Positions 42,961 to 52,660 are shown, counted from the first letter of the stretch. The stretch is DNA of 64,000 nt from Sphingorhabdus profundilacus (GCF_009769755.1 NZ_SDWJ01000002.1:186001-250000); one strand, 5' to 3'. Program-made: numbers and translations. Notes: generated by a model not told the origin, from the sequence alone.

Positions 42961-43478
42961 GTCGCGCGCTCTTCATCTGGCCGGTTCAGCCTGTCCATCT
43001 GATCGATCAGATGATTGACCTTTTCATGCAGCCGCAAGATTTCCAACTCTGCGCGCAGATTGACTTCATAGTCATGCGCGGCCGCCGTGCGGTCCTTGTC
43101 TGCCTGACGGTTCTGGCTCATCATGATGATCGGCGCCTGCACCGCCGCGAGCGTGGAAAGCAGCAGGTTCAGGAAGATGAAGGGATAGGGGTCGAACGCC
43201 ATCCCCATCCGGTTCAATATCTGCGAATTCAGGAACATCCAGCCAAACAGGACGACAGCAAAGGCAATGATGAACCCCCAGCTGCCCCCGACCGCGGCCA
43301 CATGGTCCGACAGGCGTTCGCCAAAGGTCGCGCTTTCTTCGTGGACGACGCCGATATCCTGTGTGGTTTCCCGCTTATGGATACGCTCGAGCACGCGCCG
43401 TTCGGCAGGCGACAGCGCATCGCTCGATTTGCCGAGCAGTTCCATCGCCAGATCGTCGACCGTCCGGGATGTCATCAA
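42957..43478 (-). CDS. DUF1003 membrane protein
   Basis: A 173-residue DUF1003 protein. A soluble start (TSRTVDDLAMELLGKSSDAL) is followed by two membrane helices (WGFIIAFAVVLFGWMFLN and FIFLNLLLSTLAAVQAPII) and the DUF1003 signature MMSQNRQADKDRTAAAHDYE with coiled coil after. Function unknown. It is close to corA, so a membrane-ion link is plausible. Start overlaps the lysS stop (ATGA). Confidence 0.9.
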   Translation of the reverse strand: MMTSRTVDDLAMELLGKSSDALSPAERRVLERIHKRETTQDIGVVHEESATFGERLSDHVAAVGGSWGFIIAFAVVLFGWMFLNSQILNRMGMAFDPYPFIFLNLLLSTLAAVQAPIIMMSQNRQADKDRTAAAHDYEVNLRAELEILRLHEKVNHLIDQMDRLNRPDEERAT

Positions 43479-45040
43479 GCCAAAGCCTCTGCAATCAGCG
43501 CGCGGCTGTTGGCGATGCCGTATAATGCGATGAAGCTGCCCATACGCGGCCCCGCGCTCGACCCTAATATCGTTTCGTACAGCGCCTTGAACCAGTCGCG
43601 CAGATTTTCAAATCCGCCTTCCTTGCCGATTTCATAGACGATATTCTGGATATCTTCCGCGCTCGTGTCGGCGGGCAGTTCCGCCAGCCGCGCGTCCAAT
43701 GTCCGCAAGGCGGCGATTTCCACGCCTACAGGCTTGCGCTTGTGCAAGGTCGGCGCGACAAAATCACGGTTATAGGCGAGCGCGATGGGGATCAGCTCGG
43801 CCAGCTCGGGCGAATTGTCGGCGGTCGCATCCTTGGCATAATTGCCAAGATAGGTCCAAACCTGTTCCTCGGTCGCGCCTGCGCCCATTACGCCTACCAG
43901 GTTGAGCAGCAAGCCAAAGGTCACCGGTGGCTGGCCCGCAGGGACATTGCCATTGTGGATATGGTGCACCGGATTACCGAGCCGCTTTTCAACCGGCTGG
44001 TCATGCCACGCGCTGCGAAACTGGAAATATTCATCCACCGCCTTGGGTACGACACCCAGATGCAATTGCTTCGCGCTTTTGGGCTCGCGATAGGCGTAAA
44101 AGGCGACGCTGTTTTCGGTGCCATATTTCAGCCAGTCTTCCAGCGCGAGGCCATTGCCCTTGGACTTGGAAATCTTCTCGCCCTTTTCATCTAGGAACAT
44201 CTCGTAGATCAGGGCCTCGGGCGGGCGACCGCCGAGCACGCGGGCGATCTTGCCCGATTGCACGCCGCTGTCGGTCAGGTCCTTGCCATACATTTCATAA
44301 TCGACGCCGAGCGCAACCCAGCGCATCGCCCAGTCGACCTTCCACTGCAGCTTCGCCATGCCGCTCATGATGGATTGCGTGACGCGCTCGCCATCATCGT
44401 CAAACGCGATCAGGCCCGCCTCGGCATCGACGACCTCGACGGGTACCTGCAGGACAATGCCGCTCTTTTCACTGATCGGCAGGACCGGCGAATAGGTCGC
44501 GGCGCGTTCTTTGCGAAGCGTCGGCAGCATGATGTCCATAATCGCTTGATAATGGCGCAAAACGCCCTTCAACGCGTCGTCAAAAGCACCGCTTTCATAT
44601 TGGCTGGACGAGGAAATAAAGTCATATTCGAACCCGAACTGGTCCAGAAAATCGCGCAGCATCGCATTGTTATGCGCCGCGAAGCTTTCGAACTTTTCGA
44701 ACGGATCGGGAATGCGCGACAAGGGCTTGCCAAGATGTTCGGCCAGCATCGCCTGATTGGGCACATTGTCGGGCACCTTGCGTAAGCCATCCATATCGTC
44801 GGAAAATTCGATCAACCGCGTCGGCACATCGGACAGCGTGGCAAAGGCATTGCGAACCATTGTCGTTCGCAGCACCTCGTTAAAGGTGCCGATATGCGGC
44901 AGGCCCGACGGACCATAGCCACATTCAAACACCAAAGGCACACCGCCCGGCTTGCCCTGCGGATAGCGTTTCAAAAGCCGCCGCGCCTCTTCATAAGGCC
45001 ATGCTTTGGATTGGCTTGCGATCTCGCGGAGGTCAGTCAC
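43475..45040 (-). CDS. lysS: Class I lysyl-tRNA synthetase
   Basis: A 521-residue class I enzyme, the archaeal-type LysRS used by many alphaproteobacteria. The HIGH box is SGLPHIGTFNE and the KMSKS box is EKISKSKGNG (residues 284-293). The anticodon-binding helical domain follows. A GTG at 45040 starting TDLREIASQSK is the usual N-terminus; an ATG at 45085 in frame would add 15 residues. It diverges from the helicase gene, with only 39 bases between, so the promoters must overlap. Confidence 0.95.
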   Translation of the reverse strand: MTDLREIASQSKAWPYEEARRLLKRYPQGKPGGVPLVFECGYGPSGLPHIGTFNEVLRTTMVRNAFATLSDVPTRLIEFSDDMDGLRKVPDNVPNQAMLAEHLGKPLSRIPDPFEKFESFAAHNNAMLRDFLDQFGFEYDFISSSSQYESGAFDDALKGVLRHYQAIMDIMLPTLRKERAATYSPVLPISEKSGIVLQVPVEVVDAEAGLIAFDDDGERVTQSIMSGMAKLQWKVDWAMRWVALGVDYEMYGKDLTDSGVQSGKIARVLGGRPPEALIYEMFLDEKGEKISKSKGNGLALEDWLKYGTENSVAFYAYREPKSAKQLHLGVVPKAVDEYFQFRSAWHDQPVEKRLGNPVHHIHNGNVPAGQPPVTFGLLLNLVGVMGAGATEEQVWTYLGNYAKDATADNSPELAELIPIALAYNRDFVAPTLHKRKPVGVEIAALRTLDARLAELPADTSAEDIQNIVYEIGKEGGFENLRDWFKALYETILGSSAGPRMGSFIALYGIANSRALIAEALA

Positions 45041-45079
45041 GTGTTGCTCTTTCGTTCTATTTGCGCCACTCTTGCGCTT

Positions 45080-48016
45080 ATGCAATCTCCCCTAACCTTT
45101 CCAGCGCTGCATGCAAGCCATGCCGGTATCTGGATGGCCACTCCCGATGGGCAGGTCCGCACCGTGGGCAAGGGCGACGCTGTGGGACGGGCGGCGGAGA
45201 CGCCGATGGTCATGCTCAACGCGCCCCTGGTGGCGCAGCGTCTGGGCTATGCGGAATTGTCGGGCCTTGATGTGCTGGAACTGTTCGCTTTTGTGCATCC
45301 GGCGCGTTTTGTCGTGCCGACGGCCAAGGGGCTGGCCAATGTACTGGGTATCACTCCCCGTCAACAACCTGTTACCGTCATCAACTCCTCCGTCACCCTG
45401 AATTCATTTCAGGGTCTTAGTCCTTCGACGTTGGAAACTAAGACCCTGAAACAAGTTCAGGGTGACGGGAGCGGGAACGGTGACGGGGACGGCGGCGGGA
45501 ACGGGACCGAGGACGGCGACGGGAACGGCGACGGCGGGGGCGTGAATCGAAATGCTGGCGTATGGAATGATGAGGAAGTTCCACACCTCCTCCTTTCCGC
45601 CACGGAGAAACTTCTCGCCACATTGGCCGACCCCGTATGGCCCGAACGGGAGGGGGCGTGGGACAGCGCGCAGGCGTTGATGCGGGTGCGCTGGCCGTGG
45701 GCGAATATCGTGCTGCGCCATCTCGCCAAGCCCGAAAAGCCCGAACGCTGGCTGTTCGCGCGGCTGCCCGAATGGGAGGAAACCGCGCCGCGCACCCCGC
45801 CGCGTGTGGTGACGCTGAACCCCGATGCAGTACAGGCACAACTCGCATCGCTCGTCGGCAACGGTGCCGAAACACGTCAGGGGCAGCGCGACTTTGCACA
45901 GGCCGCCGCCCGCATCTTTGCGCCCCGCGCGCGCAAGGGCGAACCCAATATGGTGCTGGCCGAGGCAGGAACCGGGATCGGCAAGACGCTCGGCTATCTC
46001 GCGCCTGCATCGCTCTGGGCGCGCAACGCCGACGGCGCGGTGTGGATTTCAACCTTTACCAAGGCGCTGCAACGGCAATTGGTGCGCGAGGCGCGGCGGA
46101 TTTACCCCGACCCCGAAAGCTTCAAACAGAAGGTCGTGGTCCGTAAGGGCCGCGAAAATTATCTCTGCCTGCTGAACCTTGAGGATGCCTTGCAAGGCGG
46201 CTTTGCCGGACGGGCGGCGACATTGGCGCATCTGGTGGCGCGCTGGGCCGCCTATAGCAGCGACGGCGATATGATCGGCGGGGATTTGCCCGGCTGGCTG
46301 CCCACGCTGTTCCGCCGTAACGGATCGACCGCACTGACCGATCGGCGGGGCGAGTGCATCTATGCCGGATGCCCGCATTACAAGAAATGCTTCATCGAAC
46401 GGGCGGCGCGCGCCTCGGTGCAGGCGGATATTGTTATCGCCAACCATGCGCTGATGATGGTCAACGCCGCACGCGGCCGTGACGAGGTCAGCCGCCCGAC
46501 GCGGATCATTTTTGACGAAGGACATCATCTGTTCGACGCCGCCGATTCGATGTTCGCCGCCGCGCTGACCGGACAGGAAACGGTCGAGATGCGCCGATGG
46601 GTCATCGGCCCCGAAGGCAAGGCGCGGGGACGCAGGCGCGGGCTGGCGGCGCGGCTCGCCGATGTCGCATCCTATGACGAAGAAGGCGGCCTCGCGATCG
46701 AGATGGCGCGCATCGCGGCCGAAGCCCTGCCCGGCGATGGCTGGCTGGGCCGCGTTGCCGAAGGGGTGCCCTCGGGGCCGGTCGAGCGGCTGCTGCACGC
46801 GATCAGGACCATGGTTTTCGCCCGCGACGAAAGCAATCTGGCCGAAAGCGGCTATGGTCTGGAAACCGAACTCGCCGATCCGCCACCAGCGGTTGTCGAT
46901 GCGGTTGCCGATACGCAGGTTGCGCTGGAGGCGCTGGCGCGACCGCTGACCTTGCTGGGTACGCGGCTGGAGGCGATGATTGCCGATCCGCCGGACTGGC
47001 TGGACGGCGGCGCGCGGGCGCGGGTCGAAGGCGCGATGGCGAGCCTTGGTTGGCGCATCGATACCGTGCGGGCGTGGATTTCGATGCTGGCGCGGGCGGT
47101 TGGCCCTGTCGATGCGGACTTTGTCGACTGGCTCGCCATCGACCGTTTCGAAGGGCGCGACATGGATATCGGGATGCACCGCCATTGGCTCGACCCGATG
47201 AAGCCGGTCGCCGAAATTGTCCTGAAGCCCAGCCACGGTGTGCTGGCGACCTCGGCCACATTACGCAGCGGCGGCGACTGGCCCAATGCCGAGGCGCGGA
47301 CAGGTGCGGTGCATCTGGACCACCCGGCTGAACATTTCAGCGCGACCAGCCCCTTTGACTATGCCGCGCAGGCCGAGGTGTTGATCGTCACCGATATCAA
47401 GCGCGGGGATATGGCGGCGCTTGCGGGGGCCTATGCCGCGCTGATCGGGGCTTCGGGGGGCGGGGCGCTCGGCCTGTTCACCGCAATCCGGCGGCTGCGG
47501 TCAACCTATGCGCGGATCGCCGACCGGCTGGCGCGCGACGGCCTGCCGCTGTATGCCCAGCATATCGACCCCATCGACACTGGCACGCTTGTCGATATTT
47601 TCCGCGACGATCCGCACGCCAGCTTGCTCGGCACCGATGCCTTGCGCGACGGCGTGGACGTCCCCGGCGCATCGCTGCGTCTGGTGGTGATGGAGCAGGT
47701 CCCCTGGCCCCGCCCCGACATTTTGCACCGCGCGCGGCGGCTGTCCTATGGCGGCACCGATTATGACGACCGCATCATCCGCGCAAAGCTGGCACAGGCC
47801 TTTGGCCGGCTGATCCGCAGCGCAGGGGACAAGGGGCATTTTGTGCTGCTATCCTCGGCCGTACCGTCGCGGTTGCTCACCGCCTTTCCAGCGGGAACCA
47901 GCATAAGGCGCGTCACATTGGAACAGGCGGTGGCGGCGATAAAATCAGGTCTTTCCCCCGTAACAAATATCCGGCAGGACGATGCAAACACCCTGCAAGA
48001 AGGTAATCCGATTTGA
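45080..48016 (+). CDS. DinG/YoaA-like ATP-dependent DNA helicase (with in-frame repeat insertion)
   Basis: A 978-residue superfamily 2 helicase of the DinG type. Walker A is AEAGTGIGKTLGYLAP (about residue 291-306), the Walker B is IIFDEGHHLFDA. Fe-S-type cysteines follow (GECIYAGCPHYKKCFIE), as in XPD/DinG enzymes. The C-terminal RecA lobe includes LLGTDALRDGVDVPG and IIRAKLAQAFGRLIRS. Residues 104-156 do not belong to the family: they are encoded by a palindromic repeat plus a Gly/Asp/Asn-rich low-complexity stretch. Its role is resolving stalled or damaged DNA structures. Confidence 0.92.
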   Translation: MQSPLTFPALHASHAGIWMATPDGQVRTVGKGDAVGRAAETPMVMLNAPLVAQRLGYAELSGLDVLELFAFVHPARFVVPTAKGLANVLGITPRQQPVTVINSSVTLNSFQGLSPSTLETKTLKQVQGDGSGNGDGDGGGNGTEDGDGNGDGGGVNRNAGVWNDEEVPHLLLSATEKLLATLADPVWPEREGAWDSAQALMRVRWPWANIVLRHLAKPEKPERWLFARLPEWEETAPRTPPRVVTLNPDAVQAQLASLVGNGAETRQGQRDFAQAAARIFAPRARKGEPNMVLAEAGTGIGKTLGYLAPASLWARNADGAVWISTFTKALQRQLVREARRIYPDPESFKQKVVVRKGRENYLCLLNLEDALQGGFAGRAATLAHLVARWAAYSSDGDMIGGDLPGWLPTLFRRNGSTALTDRRGECIYAGCPHYKKCFIERAARASVQADIVIANHALMMVNAARGRDEVSRPTRIIFDEGHHLFDAADSMFAAALTGQETVEMRRWVIGPEGKARGRRRGLAARLADVASYDEEGGLAIEMARIAAEALPGDGWLGRVAEGVPSGPVERLLHAIRTMVFARDESNLAESGYGLETELADPPPAVVDAVADTQVALEALARPLTLLGTRLEAMIADPPDWLDGGARARVEGAMASLGWRIDTVRAWISMLARAVGPVDADFVDWLAIDRFEGRDMDIGMHRHWLDPMKPVAEIVLKPSHGVLATSATLRSGGDWPNAEARTGAVHLDHPAEHFSATSPFDYAAQAEVLIVTDIKRGDMAALAGAYAALIGASGGGALGLFTAIRRLRSTYARIADRLARDGLPLYAQHIDPIDTGTLVDIFRDDPHASLLGTDALRDGVDVPGASLRLVVMEQVPWPRPDILHRARRLSYGGTDYDDRIIRAKLAQAFGRLIRSAGDKGHFVLLSSAVPSRLLTAFPAGTSIRRVTLEQAVAAIKSGLSPVTNIRQDDANTLQEGNPI
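45391..45545. repeat. Palindromic repeat pair inside the helicase gene, with low-complexity tail
   Basis: Arms CGTCACCCTGAATTCATTTC+AGGGTCTTAG (45391-45420) and its inverse (45438-45467, with the normal core ACAAGTTCAGGGTGAC). A 78-base Gly/Asp tract follows (repeated GGGAACGGCGAC-like units, 45468-45545). Read in frame it encodes SVTLNSFQGLSP, TKTLKQVQGD and GNGDGDGGGNGTEDGDGN, the type of peptide known from this repeat family when translated. Confidence 0.92.
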
Positions 48017-48558
48017 CGCTAACCCTGACCCTGTTCCGCCATGCCAAATCGAGCTGGGACGACACGATCCCGCGCGATTTCGACCGGCCCTTGAACAAGC
48101 GCGGTGAAAAGGCGGCGGTGACCATGGGCAAATGGGTCAAGGAAAATGGCCTGACATTCGACCATGTCGTCGCCAGCCCTGCCGTCCGCGTCATCGATAC
48201 CATCGACCAATTTGTCAAAGGCACAGGCGAACGTATCGACGCGACATGGGACCGGCGGATCTACCTCGCCTCGTCCGCCACGCTGATGGACGTGCTGCGC
48301 GACCAGTCGGACGATTATAAGGATGTGCTGATGGTCGGGCATAATCCGGGGATGGAAGATCTGGTCTTTGACATTGTCCCCGACGACGGCAGCTCGCCCT
48401 TGCGCGATCTGGTGTGGGAAAAATACCCCACCGCCGCAATTGCGCGGATGGAGCTCGACATCGACAATTGGGCCAATATTGACCGCAAATGCGGGAAGCT
48501 GACCCACTTCATCCGCCCCCGCGACCTTGACGCCGAATTGGGACCCGAAGACGAATGA
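48013..48558 (+). CDS. sixA: SixA-like phosphohistidine phosphatase
   Basis: A 181-residue histidine-phosphatase superfamily protein. The RHG-type motif reads TLFRHAKSSWDD (catalytic His at 10), with Arg in DFDRPLNKRGEKAA and His in VLMVGHNPGMEDL. Start is TTG at 48013 that overlaps the helicase stop; homologues begin at this position. SixA removes phosphate from phosphohistidine proteins such as the phosphotransfer components. Co-transcribed with helicase and GNAT gene (ATGA overlap). Confidence 0.85.
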   Translation: MTLTLTLFRHAKSSWDDTIPRDFDRPLNKRGEKAAVTMGKWVKENGLTFDHVVASPAVRVIDTIDQFVKGTGERIDATWDRRIYLASSATLMDVLRDQSDDYKDVLMVGHNPGMEDLVFDIVPDDGSSPLRDLVWEKYPTAAIARMELDIDNWANIDRKCGKLTHFIRPRDLDAELGPEDE

Positions 48559-49076
48559 CGCCGATACACTGGCGCAAGGCAGAACCCGACGATGCGGCAG
48601 CGTTATCGTATTTGGGTGCGGCGACATTCCTTTCGACCTTTGCCTTTGACCATCCGGGCGGGCCGCTGATCGAACATCTCGATGCCGAACATAGCGCGGG
48701 CTATTATGCGGCAAAGCTGGCGCAACCCGATGTCGATATCGTGCTGGGCGAAACGCCGCTCGGCGCGCCGGTGGGCTACGCCCTTCTCATGTCCCCGGAA
48801 CATCCGCAGTATCAGCAGGAAGGGGATTGGGAGCTGAAACGCTTTTACCTGCTCGGGCCTTGGCAGGGCGGCGGCAATGGCCGGGATCTGATGGCACAGG
48901 CGGTTGAGGTCGCCCGCGACCGGGGGGCACAACGCCTGTTGCTCGCTGTCTATGAAAGCAATGCGCGCGCGGTTGCCTTTTATGAACGGGCAGGGTTCGT
49001 CCATATCGGCGAGACCATATTCATGGTCGGCGATGTGGAATTTCAGGACAGGGTCTACGCGAAGACCTTGGTGTGA
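48555..49076 (+). CDS. GNAT-family N-acetyltransferase
   Basis: A 173-residue GNAT fold. The acetyl-CoA loop is LGPWQGGGNGRDLMAQAVE with the Arg/Gln-X-X-Gly-X-Gly/Ala pattern (Q-G-G-G-N-G). The following RDRGAQRLLLAVYESNARAV is motif B-like, with the conserved Tyr-Glu-X-Asn. It starts overlapping sixA by four bases. Substrate unknown. It may act on amino acids, aminoglycosides or ribosomal proteins. Confidence 0.88.
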   Translation: MTPIHWRKAEPDDAAALSYLGAATFLSTFAFDHPGGPLIEHLDAEHSAGYYAAKLAQPDVDIVLGETPLGAPVGYALLMSPEHPQYQQEGDWELKRFYLLGPWQGGGNGRDLMAQAVEVARDRGAQRLLLAVYESNARAVAFYERAGFVHIGETIFMVGDVEFQDRVYAKTLV

Positions 49077-49270
49077 GGTTGGGGGGTCGACCGCGAAGGT
49101 GCGGTTTTGGCTTCGCTAAAAGGAAGAAGGATAGAAGGAAGAAGGCGTTGCGTTTGGGGTGCAGGTTGGTGGGCAAACTCGCCCTTCCGTTCTCGATAGC
49201 TTTGCCTTTCCTATCAAAGACCCCCGTCAACCTGAACCCCCAACCACCGTCACCCTGTCTCCCCATTCCA

Positions 49271-49369
49271 CCGTCACCCTGAACTTGTTTCAGGGTCTTA
49301 GTTTTCAACGCCGCAATACTAAGACCCTGGAACGCAGTCACCGGAGGTGAAACAAGTTCAGGGTGACGG
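49271..49369. repeat. Composite repeat: type A forward plus type B reverse
   Basis: A forward copy CCGTCACCCTGAACTTGTTT+CAGGGTCTTAG (49271-49301) is joined through TTTTCAACGCCGCAAT to a reverse type B copy (ACTAAGACCCTGGAACGCAG, then TCACCGGAGGTGAAACAAGT, then TCAGGGTGACGG). It shows A and B types are interchangeable at one site. Confidence 0.9.
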
Positions 49370-49420
49370 AGGTTGGGATTCGACGGGATGGGAACCAAGG
49401 TTCCGAATGAAGTCTACCTT

Positions 49421-49503
49421 CTCCGCGCTCTCCGCGAACTCCGCGTGAACCAAAAACACGGCGCTAGTGGGTTCACGCGGAGTGCGCGGAGTGCGCGGAG
49501 AGA
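49421..49503. repeat. Long inverted repeat of CCGCG type
   Basis: The arm CTCCGCGCTCTCCGCGAACT CCGCGTGAACC (49421-49451) pairs with its imperfect inverse GGTTCACGCGGAGTGCGCGG-type sequence (49469-49503). This is a second class of repeat, unrelated to the CTTGTTTCAGGG core. Confidence 0.75.
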
Positions 49504-49534
49504 GTAGAATTGGTCGAGTCAATGAACGCGCCAA

Positions 49535-49645
49535 TCCCCCTCCCGCGTGCGGGAGGGGTTAGGGGAGGGGGCGGGCCGCAGGTCCGCCTTGTGGGCCTCA
49601 CCGACTCACCCTCCCCCTGCCCCTCCCGCACGCGGGAGGGGAGTT
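49535..49645. repeat. GC palindromes of the CCTCCCGCxxGCGGGAGG class
   Basis: Two palindromes, CCCTCCCGCGTGCGGGAGGG at about 49537-49558 and CCCTCCCGCACGCGGGAGGG at about 49621-49641. Their central eight bases differ. Another copy occurs at 15628-15652. Confidence 0.8.
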
Positions 49646-49678
49646 AGTGGGCCGAATTCTCTCTCCACCGACACAAAC

Positions 49679-49726
49679 CCGTCACCCTGAACTTGGTTCA
49701 CCTCCGGTGACTTCGTTTCAGGGTCC
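49679..49726. repeat. Palindromic repeat, type B, forward orientation
   Basis: GTCACCCTGAACTTGGTTCA, CCTCCGGTGACTTCGTTTCA then GGGTCC. The core differs from the consensus by a T-to-G change (TTGGTTC). Confidence 0.88.
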
Positions 49727-49818
49727 ATCGTGCTGCAACCCCCATTGCGTTAAAGAAAACCCAACCGCGCGTCGCGGTTTGCGTTGTCACTTACCGGGTC
49801 GGAATGGTTAGACAGATT

Positions 49819-49863
49819 GACCCTGGAACGCAGTCACCGGAGGTGAACCAAGTTCAGGGTGAC
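49819..49863. repeat. Palindromic repeat, type B, reverse orientation
   Basis: GACCCTGGAACGCAGTCACC then GGAGGTGAACCAAGTTCAGG and GTGAC. It ends about 35 bases before the MerR gene stop. Confidence 0.88.
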
Positions 49864-49897
49864 GATGCAGAAAGATGCGGAAAAAAGAGAGGAGCCC

Positions 49898-50257
49898 TCA
49901 GGCTGCTTGAAGCGCGGCGTTCAAACGGTTGCGGACGGCGCGAAGGGCGCCGATGTCCATTGTAGCATCGGAGGCGGGCGCAGCGTCTGCCTTTCGCGCA
50001 GACGTGGCTTTTGCGCCATTTGCCGCCAGAAATTTCCGCGCGCCTTTTATCGTATAGCCTTCACTGTGCAGCAACCGATGGATTCTTTGCAGCAACGCCA
50101 CATCCTCCGGCCGGTACAGTCGTCGTCCCCCGGCCCGCGTCAACGGTTTGAGCATCGGGAACTGTTCTTCCCAATAGCGCAATATATGTGTGCGAACGCC
50201 AAGTGCCTCCGCCATTTCACCAATTGTACGGAAGGCATCGGCGGACTTTTCTGTCAT
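49898..50257 (-). CDS. MerR-family transcriptional regulator
   Basis: A 119-residue MerR-like regulator. Helix-turn-helix [22 protein letters not shown] (residues 9-30), the wing [20 protein letters not shown], then helices including [20 protein letters not shown]. The C-terminal effector region is short (50 residues), so it is a small regulator lacking a large ligand domain. Five-gene context rpmF-plsX-fabH-ihfA-merR is conserved in alphaproteobacteria. Likely a regulator of this operon or of lipid or stress functions. Confidence 0.92.
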   Translation of the reverse strand: MTEKSADAFRTIGEMAEALGVRTHILRYWEEQFPMLKPLTRAGGRRLYRPEDVALLQRIHRLLHSEGYTIKGARKFLAANGAKATSARKADAAPASDATMDIGALRAVRNRLNAALQAA

Positions 50258-50263
50258 ATTGTT

Positions 50264-50554
50264 CTACTTGACCTTTTGCCGCATCCCCTGGCTGGCACGG
50301 AAAGTCAGCACGCGGCGCGGGGTGATGGGAACTTCAACGCCGGTTTTCGGATTGCGTCCGACCCGTTCGCTTTTGTCGCGCAGTACGAATGTACCGAATC
50401 CGGAAATTTTGACATTTTCGCCACCAAGCAACGCTGTGGTCATATGTTCCAGAACTGATTCGATCATTGCGGCGGCGTCCGCCCGTGACAAACCAACCTG
50501 TCGATTGAGCATTTCAGCCAAATCCGCGCGCGTTAATGTACCTGCTTCTGCCAT
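50264..50554 (-). CDS. ihfA: Integration host factor alpha subunit
   Basis: A 96-residue HU/IHF-fold protein that bends DNA as a heterodimer with IhfB. Features include [40 protein letters not shown] and [20 protein letters not shown] with the beta-arm proline. Length and pattern match IhfA. It precedes merR with six bases between. IHF is also used by phages and GTA-like elements, but no special link is claimed. Confidence 0.96.
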   Translation of the reverse strand: MAEAGTLTRADLAEMLNRQVGLSRADAAAMIESVLEHMTTALLGGENVKISGFGTFVLRDKSERVGRNPKTGVEVPITPRRVLTFRASQGMRQKVK

Positions 50555-50647
50555 AAGTTACGTCCCCGACGTGCGACCCGTCTGTGGAAGCACCGGTTAT
50601 AAAACAAAAATATTGCGTTGTAAAATGCCTATGACGAAAAAACCGTC

Positions 50648-51616
50648 CTACATCCGGACAACCGAAGCGCCCCATGTAAAACCGCCACCCATGGCTTCGA
50701 GTACGATGATGTCATCCGGCTTGATCCGCCCGTCGCGCACCGCCACATCCAGCGCCAATGGGACAGAGGCTGCTGAGGTGTTGGCATGCTGATCCACGGT
50801 CAACACCACTTTGGCCGGGTCGAGGCCCAGTTTCTTTGCCGTCGCGTCGATGATTCGGGCATTGGCCTGATGGGGTACAACCCAGTCGACATCGGCAGGC
50901 GTCAGGTCCGCGGCATCCAGTGTTTCATGCATCACGCTCGCCAAATTGGTGACTGCGTGGCGGAAAACCTCGCGTCCTTTCATCCGCAACTTGCCGACGG
51001 TGCCAGTGGTCGATGGCCCACCATCGACATATAGCAGCTCATTATGCTGTCCGTCGGCGTGCAGCCGCGTCGCCAGCGCACCGCGTGTTCCAACTTCACC
51101 GCTCAACACGACCGCCCCGGCCCCATCGCCAAAAAGCACGCAGGTCGCGCGGTCTTCCCAATCCAGAATGCGGCTGAAGGTTTCGGCACCGATCACCAGT
51201 GCATTTTTCGCAGAGCCTGCGCGAATCATGCTTTCGGCGACCGAAAAGGCGTAGAGAAAGCCCGAACACACCGCCGCCACGTCAAACGCCACGCCGCCGT
51301 TGCAGCCCAGCGCATGCTGCACAATGGTGGCCGATGCGGGGAAGGTCTGGTCCGGCGTTGCGGTCGCGACGATAATCAGGTCGATATCCGATGCCGTCAT
51401 GCCCGCCGCATCCAGCGCGTTGCGCGCGGCCAGCGTGGCAAGGGTTGCGGTTGTTTCGTCGGGTTCAGCAATATGGCGGAATTTGATGCCGGTGCGCTCG
51501 GTAATCCATTCGTCCGACGTGTCGACACGCGCGGCCAGCTCGGCATTGGAAACGCGGTGGCGCGGCAAGGCCGAACCGGTGCCCTTGATAACGGCGCGAA
51601 GTGCGGTCTGTGTCAC
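50648..51616 (-). CDS. fabH: 3-oxoacyl-ACP synthase III
   Basis: A 322-residue condensing enzyme that starts fatty-acid synthesis from acetyl-CoA and malonyl-ACP. The catalytic triad is visible: Cys in [11 protein letters not shown] (about residue 113), His in VPHQANARI (about 248) and Asn in [10 protein letters not shown] (about 278). N-terminal [10 protein letters not shown] is typical. The start overlaps the plsX stop (ATGA). Follows plsX in the classical operon. Confidence 0.97.
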   Translation of the reverse strand: MTQTALRAVIKGTGSALPRHRVSNAELAARVDTSDEWITERTGIKFRHIAEPDETTATLATLAARNALDAAGMTASDIDLIIVATATPDQTFPASATIVQHALGCNGGVAFDVAAVCSGFLYAFSVAESMIRAGSAKNALVIGAETFSRILDWEDRATCVLFGDGAGAVVLSGEVGTRGALATRLHADGQHNELLYVDGGPSTTGTVGKLRMKGREVFRHAVTNLASVMHETLDAADLTPADVDWVVPHQANARIIDATAKKLGLDPAKVVLTVDQHANTSAASVPLALDVAVRDGRIKPDDIIVLEAMGGGFTWGASVVRM

Positions 51617-52638
51617 CCGATTTGCACCCGGGCCAGATCCTGCGCGATGCGCGCGGTGATATCTTCTTCGACCAGACGCGCCGCCACTTCGACCGCGTTG
51701 GCGACGCCCTTGCTGGTTGCGCTGCCATGGCTTTTGACGACGACGCCGTTCAGGCCCATGAACACCGCGCCATTATGGTTGTTGGGGTCGAGATGATGGC
51801 GCAGCAGCTCGGTCGCCGGGCGCGACACCAGAAAGCCGAATTTGGACCGCAGCGAGCTGGTAAAGGCGCGGCGCAGCAAATCCGTGACGAATCGGGCAGA
51901 CCCCTCGATCGCCTTTAACGCGATGTTGCCTGTAAATCCGTCGCAGACCACCACATCGCATTCGCCGCGGTTGATCTTGTCAGCTTCGATAAAGCCCTGA
52001 AAATCCATGTGCAGGCCGGTGGCATCGCGCAGATATTGGGCGGCATCGCGCAGCTCGTCGGTGCCCTTCATCTCTTCGGTGCCGATATTCAGCAAGCGCA
52101 CCTTGGGCCGTTCAAAGCCGAAGATGATTCGCGAATAGGCGGCGCCCATGACCGCAAATTGCGCCAGATTTCGGGCATCGCATTCGGTGTTGGCACCCAG
52201 ATCGAGCACCACCACATCGGTGTCTTTCAATGTCGGCAACAGGGCGGCGAGCGCGGGGCGGTCAATTCCGGGCATGGTGCGGAGCGCCAGCTTGGACATG
52301 CCCATCAACGCGCCGGTGTTGCCCGCGCTGACCGCAGCGCTGGCATGGCCTTCCTTGACGGCGTTAATGGCAAGTCCCATCGAGCTGGTTTTCGCCTTGC
52401 GGATGGCTTGGCTAACCTTTTCATCGCCGGTGACGACATCATCGGCATGCAGGATTTCTGACGCCGCGCGGAGGTTGGGATGCTTGTCGAGAGCCGCCTT
52501 GATCCGGGCTTCATCCCCGACCAGCAGAAATTCAAAACTGTCGTGCCGGTGCCGCGCCAGGGCTGCACCCGCCAACATTACAGGGACGCCTTCGTCGCCG
52601 CCCATCGCGTCAATTGCGATACGCGGTTTCAATGACAC
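51613..52638 (-). CDS. plsX: Phosphate acyltransferase PlsX
   Basis: A 341-residue enzyme converting acyl-ACP to acyl-phosphate for glycerolipid synthesis. Start [20 protein letters not shown] is diagnostic, as are [37 protein letters not shown] and [18 protein letters not shown]. The four-base overlap with fabH suggests coupling. rpmF lies 22 bases upstream. Confidence 0.97.
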   Translation of the reverse strand: MSLKPRIAIDAMGGDEGVPVMLAGAALARHRHDSFEFLLVGDEARIKAALDKHPNLRAASEILHADDVVTGDEKVSQAIRKAKTSSMGLAINAVKEGHASAAVSAGNTGALMGMSKLALRTMPGIDRPALAALLPTLKDTDVVVLDLGANTECDARNLAQFAVMGAAYSRIIFGFERPKVRLLNIGTEEMKGTDELRDAAQYLRDATGLHMDFQGFIEADKINRGECDVVVCDGFTGNIALKAIEGSARFVTDLLRRAFTSSLRSKFGFLVSRPATELLRHHLDPNNHNGAVFMGLNGVVVKSHGSATSKGVANAVEVAARLVEEDITARIAQDLARVQIG

Positions 52639-52660
52639 CAGTTATTCTCCTGTAAAAGGA

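Larger units (their letters stand above)
49077..49897. other. Repeat-dense intergenic region
   Basis: No supported gene in 821 bases. It carries at least three kinds of inverted repeat, listed separately below, including two type B repeats and a composite type A/B. A non-coding RNA is not excluded, but no promoter-terminator pair was found. Confidence 0.8.

Noticed and set aside
46049-47236. A long minus-strand frame opposite the helicase
   Set aside because: It mirrors the helicase gene, whose motifs are clear, and shows no recognisable domain.
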